A stretch of DNA of 64,000 bases from Armatimonadota bacterium. Its GTDB lineage: Bacteria > Sysuimicrobiota > Sysuimicrobiia > Sysuimicrobiales > Humicultoraceae. The stretch lies in NCBI GenBank assembly GCA_031081715.1, contig JAVHMA010000001.1, forward strand, positions 95,385 to 159,384, in the 5' to 3' direction. Each line of letters begins with the position of its first letter. The stretch's first letter is position 1. Shown here piece by piece: positions 55,372 to 63,681 of the stretch. Below the pieces are notes generated by a model. It saw only the letters and a list, made by a program, of their open reading frames with translations. It had not been told where the DNA came from and made no database searches. The position numbers and the translations under genes are program-made.

Positions 55372-56261
55372 CGCCCCTGCCCGGTCAGGATGGCGGCAGG
55401 CCGTAGCAGCAGCACCGCGAACAGCACCAGCAGGCTCATCATCGGTGACCAGATCGGCCCGGCCCAGAAGCCGGTGAACACCTCGGCCAGTCCCAGCGCG
55501 ATGCCAGCAGCGAGCGCACCCGGCAGGTTCCCCACGCCGCCTGCAGCGGACACGGTGAAGGCGATCATGGTCAGGCGTAGCCCCTCAAAGGGGTTCAAGG
55601 GGATCGCCATTACGAACAGCCCGCCCGAGAGCGCCGCCGCGGCGATGCCGATGGTCAGGACTGCCCGAGACACCCGTCTGGGATTCAGGCCGATGACCAG
55701 CGCGCCCGCCAGGTTCTGGGCTACCGCCCTGGCTTCCTTGCCGATGCGAGTCCGCGTCAGCAGCAGGTGTAGTACGCCGACGACGACCGCGACGATTCCC
55801 AGCACGGTCGCCCGCGGGCCCGAGACCACGACGTCGCCGAGCGCGAAAGACGAGATGCGCGGGTGCAGGGCGAAGATGGGCTGGGGTTCCACGTGGCGGG
55901 CCCAGTAGAATCCCAACATGGCCTCCAGCGCCAGGGCCAGACCGAAGGTGACCAGGATCGAGCTGACCAGGACTTCGCCGCTAGCCCGGCCGGCCATCGG
56001 CTTCAGCAAGACGGCCTCGAAGATCATCCCGACGAGGAGAAAACCAGCCGCCACCAACCCGAACGCGGGCACCACCCCCAGCCCGAGGTGGCGGACCAAC
56101 AGTGTGCTCGCGGCCGCGCCGAGCACCATGAAGACACCGTGCGCCACGTTGAGCACGTGCGTCGTGGCCAAGATCAGAGAGAACGAGAACGCCATCAGAG
56201 CGTAGAGACCGCCCACGACCAGGCCCCCGACGAGCAGCTCGAGGAACAGCGGCAGGGTCAT
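55368..56261 (-). CDS. livH: Branched-chain amino acid ABC transporter permease LivH
   Basis: 297 residues, 8 membrane spans: GGLVVGGLYALMAFSFSLILATTHVLNVAHGVFMVLGA at the N-terminus, VTFGLALALEAMLGFYW, and the EAA-like loop RTRIGKEARAVAQNLAGALVIGLNPRRV. Pairs with LivM as the transmembrane channel. ATG 56261, 5 bases after the livF stop. Confidence 0.92.
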   Translation of the reverse strand: MTLPLFLELLVGGLVVGGLYALMAFSFSLILATTHVLNVAHGVFMVLGAAASTLLVRHLGLGVVPAFGLVAAGFLLVGMIFEAVLLKPMAGRASGEVLVSSILVTFGLALALEAMLGFYWARHVEPQPIFALHPRISSFALGDVVVSGPRATVLGIVAVVVGVLHLLLTRTRIGKEARAVAQNLAGALVIGLNPRRVSRAVLTIGIAAAALSGGLFVMAIPLNPFEGLRLTMIAFTVSAAGGVGNLPGALAAGIALGLAEVFTGFWAGPIWSPMMSLLVLFAVLLLRPAAILTGQGR

Positions 56262-56266
56262 GGAGC

Positions 56267-57020
<754 letters not shown>

Positions 57021-57028
<8 letters not shown>

Positions 57029-57758
57029 CTGCGCCGCTCCGCGTACCGAGGTAGGCACCGACCACCCGCGGGTCGCGAACAACCGTCTCGGTGGGCCCGT
57101 CGGCGACGACCTGTCCATAGTTGAGGACCACCAGACGCGGACACGTGCGCGTGACGAGACGCACGTTGTGCTCGACCATCAGCACGGCGAGGTGCAGCTC
57201 GGCGTGGACCCGGCGGATGGTGTGGACCATGCGGTCAAGCTCCGCGGTGGTCAGACCCGACATCGCCTCGTCCAGGCAGAGCAGTCGTGGCCCCGTGGCC
57301 AGGGCCCGCGCGATCTCCAGCCGCTTGCGTTCCGATAGGTTGAGAGCGTGGGCGGGGAGCGTCGAGACACCGGTCAGCTCCACGAGATCGAGCAGCCGCA
57401 ACGCGGCGTCCCTGGCTTGGCGCACATCGGTGCGCCCGTCGCGCCGGCCGAACAAGCATCCGACCGCCACGTTGTCCACCACACTCATCTGCGTGAACGG
57501 CTGGACGATCTGGAAGGTCCGCGCCAGCCCGAGGTGGCAGATGCGATGGGGGGGCAAGCCGATCACTTCCCGTCCCGCAAACCGCAGCCTGCCTCCGTCG
57601 GGACGTACGAACCCTGAGATGACGTGGAAGAGCGTCGTCTTGCCGGCCCCGTTCGGACCAATGAGCCCCACGATCTCGCCCTCGGCGACCGTCAGACTGA
57701 CGCGGTCGAGTGCGGTCACCCCGCCGAACCGCTTACAAATCTGGACGACCTCGAGCAT
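57021..57758 (-). CDS. livG: Branched-chain amino acid ABC transporter ATPase LivG
   Basis: 245 residues: Walker A GPNGAGKTTLFHVISG, GLARTFQIVQPFTQMSVVDNVAVG (LivG-type Q-loop region), a signature reading LNLSERKRLEIARAL in place of LSGGQ, and Walker B LLCLDEAMSGLTTAE. The non-consensus signature is common in this LivG branch and does not suggest loss of function. Follows the binding-protein gene by 3 bases. Confidence 0.92.
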
Positions 57759-57761
57759 CTG

Positions 57762-58991
57762 CTAGCGGCTGGGCCGCCGGTACGGCGCGTCGGCCAGCTC
57801 GCGCGGCCAGACGATGCGCACCCTCCCGTCCTGAATCTGCGCCACATAGGCGGTCTGGTTCCCATGCCCGTTGAGCGTGGCCCCGGCCAGCTTCAGGTCC
57901 CAGCTGAACTTGAACCGGCCGATGATGGTCGGGACCTCAAAGTCCGGCCTGCGTAGCGTCTCGGCGATGGCCTCCCGGTCCAGGCTGGGCGTGCGTTCAA
58001 TCGCAGTGCGGACGACATCCAGTGCGACGATGCGGTTGGCGACCCAGGGGAGGTCGTACGGATCCCGATTCATCTGCTCGAAAATCCTCTGCGAGCGGTC
58101 GTCCAGAGCCCGGCGGGCCGTGTAGGTAGCGCCCACGATACCCTCGGCGCCAGTGCCGGCCGCCTGGATGAACGGGAACGCGAGCGCACGGACGTACATT
58201 TCCCTGGGGCGCAGCCCGAGCTCCCGGGCCTGTCGGATGAACGCGATGGACGGGCCCGTCCAGAGTCCCAGGAAGACGACGTCGGGGTTGAGCGTCCGCC
58301 AGCGGGCCAGGATGGCGGAGAAGTCCGAGTGGCCGAACGGCACGACCTGCTGGTCGACGACGGTCAGGCCGGCCTCGCGCGCGTAGGCAATGGCGCCGCT
58401 GGTGACATCGCGGGTGTGTGCGGTGTCCTCGAAGACGAAGGCGATCGTCCGCAGTGGTGCTCCCTCCGCGACCGCCTGACGGACCAGGTCGAAGTAGTGG
58501 CGAGTCCACCAGATGCCCGGCGCCAGTGTCCCGAACAGATACCGGAAGTTGCGGGCAAAGATCGCGCGGTCATTGGCCTCCATCGCGACCATGGGGATGC
58601 GCAGTCGCTCCGCTACGGTTGACGCGCGCAGGGTGATCGGGCTGGTGGCCGGTCCGAAGAACAGCAGCACGTTGTCGGCGGCCGCCAGCCGCTCATAGAG
58701 CTCCACGGCCTTGTCGGCGGAGCTCTCGTCATCGTAGAGCATGAGCTCCACGGGCAGGCGGCGCCCCAGGGCCCGGACCATGAATCCACCCTGCTCGTTG
58801 ACCACCCGTGCCCACTCCCGCATGAACTGCTGGTAGACCGGACCCCACTCGGCGGCGAACGGGCCGGTGACGGCCAGGGTACCACCCAGCTTGATGGTGG
58901 TTGGGGCCGGGCCGGCACTGCTCAGACCCACGGACGTGGCGAGCACGACCATGACGGTCAGCGCGCGCACATACCGAAAGCGTCCTGTCAT
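57762..58991 (-). CDS. Branched-chain amino acid-type ABC transporter substrate-binding protein
   Basis: Type I periplasmic binding fold, 409 residues. ATG 58991 is preferred (GGGAGGAAT site 8 bases upstream) over the ATG 42 bases earlier. It has a signal segment (RFRYVRALTVMVVLATSVGLSSAG) without a lipobox Cys. IKLGGTLAVTGPFAAEWGPVYQQFMREWARVVNEQGG, MLYDDESSADKAVELYERL and LLFFGPATSPITL match Peripla_BP_6/LivJ-like proteins. Ligand could be branched-chain or other amino acids, or an aromatic acid as in many liv-like systems. First gene of the liv operon. Confidence 0.9.
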   Translation of the reverse strand: MTGRFRYVRALTVMVVLATSVGLSSAGPAPTTIKLGGTLAVTGPFAAEWGPVYQQFMREWARVVNEQGGFMVRALGRRLPVELMLYDDESSADKAVELYERLAAADNVLLFFGPATSPITLRASTVAERLRIPMVAMEANDRAIFARNFRYLFGTLAPGIWWTRHYFDLVRQAVAEGAPLRTIAFVFEDTAHTRDVTSGAIAYAREAGLTVVDQQVVPFGHSDFSAILARWRTLNPDVVFLGLWTGPSIAFIRQARELGLRPREMYVRALAFPFIQAAGTGAEGIVGATYTARRALDDRSQRIFEQMNRDPYDLPWVANRIVALDVVRTAIERTPSLDREAIAETLRRPDFEVPTIIGRFKFSWDLKLAGATLNGHGNQTAYVAQIQDGRVRIVWPRELADAPYRRPSR

Positions 58992-59040
58992 GGCGGCATT
59001 CCTCCCGTAACGGACAGCGTCATAATGCCACATCGGGCTA

Positions 59041-59057
59041 TTTCAAACGCTTTGAAA
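59041..59057. promoter_or_regulatory. Perfect palindromic operator candidate upstream of the liv operon
   Basis: TTTCAAA-CGC-TTTGAAA: two 7-base arms, 3-base centre. On the minus strand its TTGAAA (59046-59041) can be the -35, with TATGAC (59024-59019) as -10 after 16 bases, so a bound repressor would block the promoter. The 34 remaining bases lead to the liv start. The AT-rich palindrome is conspicuous in this GC-rich sequence. No adjacent regulator gene is seen. Confidence 0.6.
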
Positions 59058-59131
59058 CTGGCTTCGGCACCTCTGGGTACCCTCCCTCCCGAGCGCCTGC
59101 GGTGGGCCGGTGCTGAACGGCGCGGGAGAGC

Positions 59132-59839
59132 TCAGGCCAAAAACGACGTCAGCAGCCGCCGCTCCAGCTCGCGGCTGATCTCCGTCAGGTCTTTGACGGT
59201 GTCCACCGCGCGCCAGTAGTCGCGCGAGCGGTAGGCGACGAGCAGCCGCTGCTCGGCCAGCGCCGGGAAGATGGTCGTCTCGTGATCGCCCACTTCGGGG
59301 AACCGCTCCACGGCCGCCCGCGACAGCACGTAGACGCCCGCGTTGACCCAGTACGGCAGCGTCGGCTTCTCGTGGAACGCGATGACGCGGTCCTCGGCGT
59401 TGACCTCCACCAGCCCGTACTGGCTGATATAGGGGGTCAGGACCAGGGTCGCCAGTCCGCCGCTGTGCTGGTGGTGCGCGACGACCGGGCCCAGGCGCAG
59501 GTTCGTGATGACGTCGCCGTTCGTCGCCAGGACGAGCTCGGGCGCCCCGGCGAGCAGGCCGTAGGCGCGCCGGATGGCGCCGCCGCGGCCCAGCGGTTGC
59601 TCCTCGACCGCGTAGGCGATCCGCAGGCCCCACTTCTCCCCGGTGCCGAAGTAGTCACGGATGACCTCGTGGCGGTAGCCGCACGCCATGACGACCTCAA
59701 CGATGCCCTGCGTCTGCAGCCAGTGGAGCTGGTAGGCCAGGATCGGCACGCCCAGGATCTCCACCATGGGTTTGGGCCGATCCTCGGTGTAGGGCCGCAG
59801 CCGCTCGCCCCGGCCGCCCGCGAGGATGATCGCCTGCAT
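59132..59839 (-). CDS. Sugar-phosphate nucleotidyltransferase (NTP_transferase family)
   Basis: 235 residues from ATG 59839: AIILAGGRGERLRPYTEDRPKPMVEILGVPIL is the nucleotide-binding signature (G-x-G-x-R-L, Lys in PKPM), VLATNGDVITNL holds the metal Asp, FHEKPTLPYWVNAGVYVLSRAAVERF follows, then FPALAEQRLLVAYRSRDYWRAVDTVKDL. It makes an NDP-sugar, perhaps for cell-surface polysaccharide or ADP-/GDP-heptose. Divergent from hisS; possibly separate from the liv operon downstream. Confidence 0.88.
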   Translation of the reverse strand: MQAIILAGGRGERLRPYTEDRPKPMVEILGVPILAYQLHWLQTQGIVEVVMACGYRHEVIRDYFGTGEKWGLRIAYAVEEQPLGRGGAIRRAYGLLAGAPELVLATNGDVITNLRLGPVVAHHQHSGGLATLVLTPYISQYGLVEVNAEDRVIAFHEKPTLPYWVNAGVYVLSRAAVERFPEVGDHETTIFPALAEQRLLVAYRSRDYWRAVDTVKDLTEISRELERRLLTSFLA

Positions 59840-59917
59840 TCGCCTCGGTCCGCCTCCGCGTCCCTGGAGGACGCTGCGGGGAAGTTCGCCCGCCGCCGGG
59901 CGCGTTCCTGGCCGCGT

Positions 59918-59947
59918 TTGACAGCGCCGCCCCGCGCTCGCTAGAAT
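59918..59947 (+). promoter_or_regulatory. Sigma-70 promoter of hisS-aspS
   Basis: TTGACA (59918-59923), 18-base spacer, TAGAAT (59942-59947). Transcription from about 59954 yields a leader of roughly 290 bases containing the T-box element. Confidence 0.82.
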
Positions 59948-59979
59948 GCCAGCAAGCACGCCGACCGTCATCGGCAGGC

Positions 59980-60224
59980 CGGCGACGACGGGAAGAGTAG
60001 GCCCCGGCGCTCCCAGAGAGAGGGCGCCACTGTGACGGCTGCAACCGCCCTCGAGCTACCCGGGGTCCGAACGACACCCCTGAGCCGGCGACGGGCCCGG
60101 GCCCGTCCGGGGACGCCCGTGACCGCGTGGAGGGTCCGGCCGCCGTGGTGGCCGGGAACCAGGGTGGCACCGCGGGAGGCGCAACGCGCCCCCGTCCCTG
60201 CGGGACGGGGGCGCGGCTCTTTTT
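59980..60224 (+). promoter_or_regulatory. T-box riboswitch (tRNA-Asp, possibly also tRNA-His) controlling hisS-aspS
   Basis: Stem I has AGTA (59996-59999) on its 5' side, GGCCCCGG/CCGGGGTC pairing, AGAGAG in the distal part (60015-60020) and a specifier loop GAAC-GAC-A (60069-60076), giving Asp codon GAC and, one frame on, His codon CAC (60075-60077). The antiterminator carries the T-box AGGGTGGCACCGCGGG (60161-60176). In its TGGN bulge N is C, which pairs with discriminator G73 of tRNA-Asp. A terminator follows. Uncharged tRNA should stabilise the antiterminator and allow expression. Confidence 0.92.
60185..60224 (+). terminator. Rho-independent terminator of the T-box leader
   Basis: Perfect 14-bp stem, arms 60185-60198 and 60202-60215, triloop TGC, then GCTCTTTTT ending at 60224. 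It ends 19 bases before the hisS start, as expected for T-box attenuation. Confidence 0.93.
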
Positions 60225-60243
60225 GCCGCAGGGAGGGAACGCG

Positions 60244-61542
60244 ATGGCGACGATCCAGGCGCCGCGAGGGATGCGCGACATCTTGCCCGGCGAGGTCGAG
60301 CGGTGGCAGGCGCTGGAAGCTCGCATCCACGACCTCGCCGCGCGCCACGGGTTCCGCGAGATTCGCACCCCGGTGGTGGAGCACACCGAGGTGTTCCAGC
60401 GGACCGTGGGCGAGGCCACCGACATGGTCGAAAAGGAAATGTATACGTTCACCGACCGCGGCGGCCGCTCGCTCAGCCTTCGGCCGGAAGGCACCGCGGC
60501 GGTCATGCGCGCCTACCTGGAGCATGGCCTGCGCCAGCAGCCGCAGCCGGCGCGGCTCTATTACATCGCGCCCATGTTTCGCTACGACCGGCCGCAGAAG
60601 GGCCGCTACCGCCAGCACACGCAGTTCGGCGCCGAGGTCATCGGCAGCGCGCACCCCGCCGCGGACGCCGAGGTACTGGTGCTGCCGATCCGGCTCATGC
60701 AGTCCCTGGGCCTGACCGAGATCGAGGTGCGTCTGAACAGCGTCGGCGACGCGGTCTGCCGGCCCCGGTTCCTGGAGGCGCTGCGGGCGTACTTGCGCCC
60801 GCGCGCGGCGGAGCTGTGCGAGGACTGTCGGCGGCGGTTGGAGCGCAATCCCCTGCGCGTGCTCGACTGCAAGCGCGAAGGGTGCCACCGGATCGCACAG
60901 GGCGCGCCGTCGTCGATCGACCACCTCTGCGAGGCGTGCGCGGCGCACCTGGAAGGGGTACGGCGGCAGTTCGACCTCCTCGGCGTGCCCTACCGCCTCG
61001 ACCCGTCGATCGTCCGGGGGCTCGACTACTACACGCGGACCGCGGTGGAGGTCTTCTCCGGTCGGCTGGGCGCCCAGAACGCGATGTTCGGCGGTGGCCG
61101 GTACGACGGGCTCGCCGAGCAGCTCGGGGGCCCGCCGACCCCTGGCGTCGGCTTCGGGTTCGGCATGGACCGCTTGCTGCTCGCGCTCGACGGCGAGGGC
61201 GGCGCGCCGGCCGCCGACCGGCAGGTGCAGGTGATGGTCGTGACCATCGGGCCGGCGGCGGCCAGCCGGGGCGTGCAGGTCGCCGACCGACTCCGCGGTG
61301 CCGGCCTGCGCGTCGAGACCGATCTGCTCGGCCGCGACCTGCGCGCGCAGCTCAAGCACGCCGACCGCGTGGGGGTGCGCTACGCGGTGCTGCTCGGCGA
61401 CGACGAGTTGCGCTCGGGGGTGGTGATCCTCCGGGAGATGGCGAGCGGAGAGCAAGCCAGCGTGCCGGAAGAGGGCGCGGCGGCGGCGCTCGCGGCGCGC
61501 CTGGCCGCGCCGCCGGCGGCGGGGAAGGGGAGATGGCGATGA
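60244..61542 (+). CDS. hisS: Histidyl-tRNA synthetase
   Basis: Class IIa synthetase, 432 residues, ATG 60244 after GGGAGGG. IQAPRGMRDILPGEV, REIRTPVVEHTEVFQRTVGEATDMVEKEMYTF (motif 1), FRYDRPQKGRYRQHTQFGAE (motif 2), LDYYTRTAVEVF and GGRYDGLAEQLGG, with GFGFGMDRLLLAL as motif 3; the C-terminal anticodon domain starts near 330. A four-cysteine insert (CEDC, CKREGC, CEAC, about residues 195-230) is present, possibly metal-binding. Overlaps aspS (ATGA). Confidence 0.95.
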   Translation: MATIQAPRGMRDILPGEVERWQALEARIHDLAARHGFREIRTPVVEHTEVFQRTVGEATDMVEKEMYTFTDRGGRSLSLRPEGTAAVMRAYLEHGLRQQPQPARLYYIAPMFRYDRPQKGRYRQHTQFGAEVIGSAHPAADAEVLVLPIRLMQSLGLTEIEVRLNSVGDAVCRPRFLEALRAYLRPRAAELCEDCRRRLERNPLRVLDCKREGCHRIAQGAPSSIDHLCEACAAHLEGVRRQFDLLGVPYRLDPSIVRGLDYYTRTAVEVFSGRLGAQNAMFGGGRYDGLAEQLGGPPTPGVGFGFGMDRLLLALDGEGGAPAADRQVQVMVVTIGPAAASRGVQVADRLRGAGLRVETDLLGRDLRAQLKHADRVGVRYAVLLGDDELRSGVVILREMASGEQASVPEEGAAAALAARLAAPPAAGKGRWR

Positions 61543-63320
61543 GCGTGGCGACCGTGATGCGCAGCCACATGTGCGGCGCGCTGCGGCCCGCCGATGTCGG
61601 TCAGACCGTGCGGCTGTGCGGCTGGGTGCAGCGCCGGCGTGACCTGGGCGGCCTGGTCTTCCTCGACCTCCGCGATCGCGAGGGTGTGGTGCAGGTCGTC
61701 GTGAACCCCACCGAGGTCGGCCCGGAGGCGGCGCGCGCGGCGGACGCGGTGCGCGCCGAGTTCGTCGTGCGCGTGGAGGGTCCGGTCGTGCGCCGCCCTG
61801 AGGGGACGGTCAACGCGCGGCTGGCGACCGGGGAGGTCGAGGTCCGGGCCCAAGCGGTGGAGATCCTCGCACCCTCCCTGACCCCGCCGTTTTCTCCTGG
61901 CGATGAGGCCGACCCCGACGAGGCGCTGCGGCTCCGCTACCGCTACCTCGACCTGCGCCGGCCGCGGATGGTCGCCAATCTGCTGCTGCGCCACCGGACC
62001 GCGATGGCGGTACGTCGGGCCCTGGACGCGCTGGGGTTCGTGGAGGTCGAGACCCCGATGCTCATCCGGAGCACGCCGGAGGGCGCGCGCGACTTCATCG
62101 TGCCGAGCCGGCTCCAGCCCGGCAAGTTCTACGCGCTCCCGCAGTCGCCCCAGCTCTTCAAGCAGCTGCTCATGGTGGCCGGCCTGGACCGCTACTTCCA
62201 GATCGTCCGGTGCTTCCGCGATGAGGACCTGCGGGCCGACCGCCAGCCCGAGTTCACGCAGATTGACGTGGAGATGAGCTTCGTCGGCCAGGACGACATC
62301 ATCGCGGTCACCGAGACGGTCGTGGCCACGGCGGTCGAGTCGGTGCGGGGCGTGCGCGTGGCGACGCCGTTCCCCCGCCTCTCGTACGCTGACACGATGC
62401 TGCGCTATGGGTCCGACAAACCGGATCTGCGCGTGGACCTCGAGATCGCCGACCTCACGCCGCTGGCTGCCACGAGTGGCATCGAGCGCTTCGCGGCGGC
62501 CGCGGCCACCGGCGGGGTGCTGCGCGGCCTGCGGGTGCCCGGATGCGCCGGCGCGTCGCGCCGCGAGCTCGACGAGCTCACCGCGGTGGCGGTAGCCGCG
62601 GGCGCCGGCGGGCTGGCTCCCCTCGCGCTTGTCGCCGGCGGTCCTCGCGGCCCGCTGGCGCGTCGGCTGACCGAGGGCGCAGTGGCGGCCGTCGCGGAGC
62701 GGACCGGCGCGCGGGAAGGCGACCTGGTGCTGCTCGTCGCCGGGCCCGAGCCGGTGGTCGCGGCCGCGCTGGGCCGGTTGCGCCTGGACGTAGCGGAGCG
62801 CTACGGCCTGCGCCGCGACGACGGCGCCCTGCGATTCGTCTGGGTCACCGGGTTCCCCCTGCTCGAGTGGAGCGATGCCGACGGCCGGTACACGCCTGTC
62901 CACCATCCGTTCACCGCGCCGATGATCGAGGATCTGCCGCTGCTGGCCACCCATCCTGGTCGGGTCCGGGCTCAGGCGCACGACCTGGTGCTGAACGGCG
63001 TCGAGCTCGGCGGCGGCAGCATCCGGATCCACGACCGGGCGGTCCAGGAACGGGTCTTCGACCTGCTCGGCATCGGGGCCGAAGAGGCCCGTGCCCGTTT
63101 CGGATTCCTGCTCGAGGCACTCCAATATGGCGCGCCTCCCCATGGCGGTATCGCACTCGGGCTGGATCGGTTCGTCATGCTGCTGGCGGGCGAGGCGACC
63201 ATCCGAGAGGTCATCGCTTTCCCGAAGACCGCGAGCGCGGCCGACCTGCTGACCGGTGCGCCCGGCGAGGTGGACCCGGCGCTGCTCCGCGACGCGCACA
63301 TCGCGGTGATCGCCGACTGA
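61539..63320 (+). CDS. aspS: Aspartyl-tRNA synthetase
   Basis: 593 residues, bacterial type: OB anticodon domain (VRLCGWVQRRRDLGGLVFLDLRDREG), catalytic core with FIVPSRLQPGKFYALPQSPQLFKQLLM and CFRDEDLRADRQPEFTQIDVEMSF (motif 2), GAD insertion (about 285-420), and motif 3 GIALGLDRFVMLL followed by FPKTASAADLLTGAPGEV. ATG 61539 is chosen for the ATGA overlap and AAGGGGAG site; ATG 61533 is in frame. Whether it also charges tRNA-Asn cannot be told. Confidence 0.95.
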   Translation: MSVATVMRSHMCGALRPADVGQTVRLCGWVQRRRDLGGLVFLDLRDREGVVQVVVNPTEVGPEAARAADAVRAEFVVRVEGPVVRRPEGTVNARLATGEVEVRAQAVEILAPSLTPPFSPGDEADPDEALRLRYRYLDLRRPRMVANLLLRHRTAMAVRRALDALGFVEVETPMLIRSTPEGARDFIVPSRLQPGKFYALPQSPQLFKQLLMVAGLDRYFQIVRCFRDEDLRADRQPEFTQIDVEMSFVGQDDIIAVTETVVATAVESVRGVRVATPFPRLSYADTMLRYGSDKPDLRVDLEIADLTPLAATSGIERFAAAAATGGVLRGLRVPGCAGASRRELDELTAVAVAAGAGGLAPLALVAGGPRGPLARRLTEGAVAAVAERTGAREGDLVLLVAGPEPVVAAALGRLRLDVAERYGLRRDDGALRFVWVTGFPLLEWSDADGRYTPVHHPFTAPMIEDLPLLATHPGRVRAQAHDLVLNGVELGGGSIRIHDRAVQERVFDLLGIGAEEARARFGFLLEALQYGAPPHGGIALGLDRFVMLLAGEATIREVIAFPKTASAADLLTGAPGEVDPALLRDAHIAVIAD

Positions 63321-63333
63321 CCGGCACGGCGCG

Positions 63334-63362
63334 TTGCGGGCCAGCGCACCGCGTGCTAGCAT
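63334..63362 (+). promoter_or_regulatory. Promoter of 6S RNA
   Basis: TTGCGG (63334-63339), 17-base spacer, TAGCAT (63357-63362). The predicted start at about 63369-63370 falls at the base of the 6S closing stem. Confidence 0.6.
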
Positions 63363-63369
63363 GTGGGCG

Positions 63370-63555
63370 GGAACGGTTCTCTGCCGTGTGCGAGGCGGGT
63401 CGATAGCCCCGATCCAACACGGAGTCCCAGGGAGCCCGTCTCCGACCGTGGAGGGTTCCCGCGTGATCAGCGTGGGCGACGAATCGGTCGGGAGGGCACC
63501 CACCTACGAGCGTAGGGTTCGGGGGCTATGATCCGCACGGCACGGCGGAGAGCAC
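63370..63555 (+). ncRNA. ssrS: 6S RNA
   Basis: A long, rod-like RNA is predicted in the 360-base gap between aspS and rarA, the usual Bacillota 6S locus. Closing stem: GTTCTC (63376-63381) with GAGAGC (63548-63553), GCCGTG (63383-63388) with CACGGC (63541-63546), TGCG (63389-63392) with CGCA (63534-63537). A central open region contains GATCC (63411-63415) and TATGATCC (63527-63534). The apical arm pairs TCCGACCG (about 63440-63448) with CGGTCGGG (63485-63492). 6S mimics an open promoter and binds sigma-70 RNA polymerase. No open reading frame in the gap is convincing. Confidence 0.75.
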
Positions 63556-63558
63556 TAT

Positions 63559-63588
63559 GAGGGGCGGCCGCGCACGCGGCCGCCCCTC
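63559..63588 (+). terminator. Hairpin downstream of 6S RNA
   Basis: Perfect 13-bp stem (arms 63559-63571 and 63576-63588, loop GCAC), only 4 bases after the 6S 3' end. There is no T tract after it, so termination may rely on the stem alone. Confidence 0.6.
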
Positions 63589-63652
63589 GCGGTATTGGCG
63601 GCGCGCTGCCTCTCTTCGCATCGTGGCAGCGTCCCCTGCGTGAGGGGTTCCG

Positions 63653-63661
63653 TGCTACGAT
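63653..63661 (+). promoter_or_regulatory. Extended -10 promoter of rarA
   Basis: TGCTACGAT: TG-n plus TACGAT, 20 bases before the rarA ATG. No recognisable -35. The short leader carries no clear Shine-Dalgarno sequence. Confidence 0.4.
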
Positions 63662-63681
63662 ACAGTCGGTGGGCCCCACCG

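Noticed and set aside
60303-61538. Upstream extension of the aspS frame
   Set aside because: Out-of-frame reading of hisS; the normal AspRS N-terminus begins at 61539.
61380-63503. 707-residue minus-strand frame
   Set aside because: Antisense to aspS and 6S RNA; low-complexity His/Arg/Gly composition.
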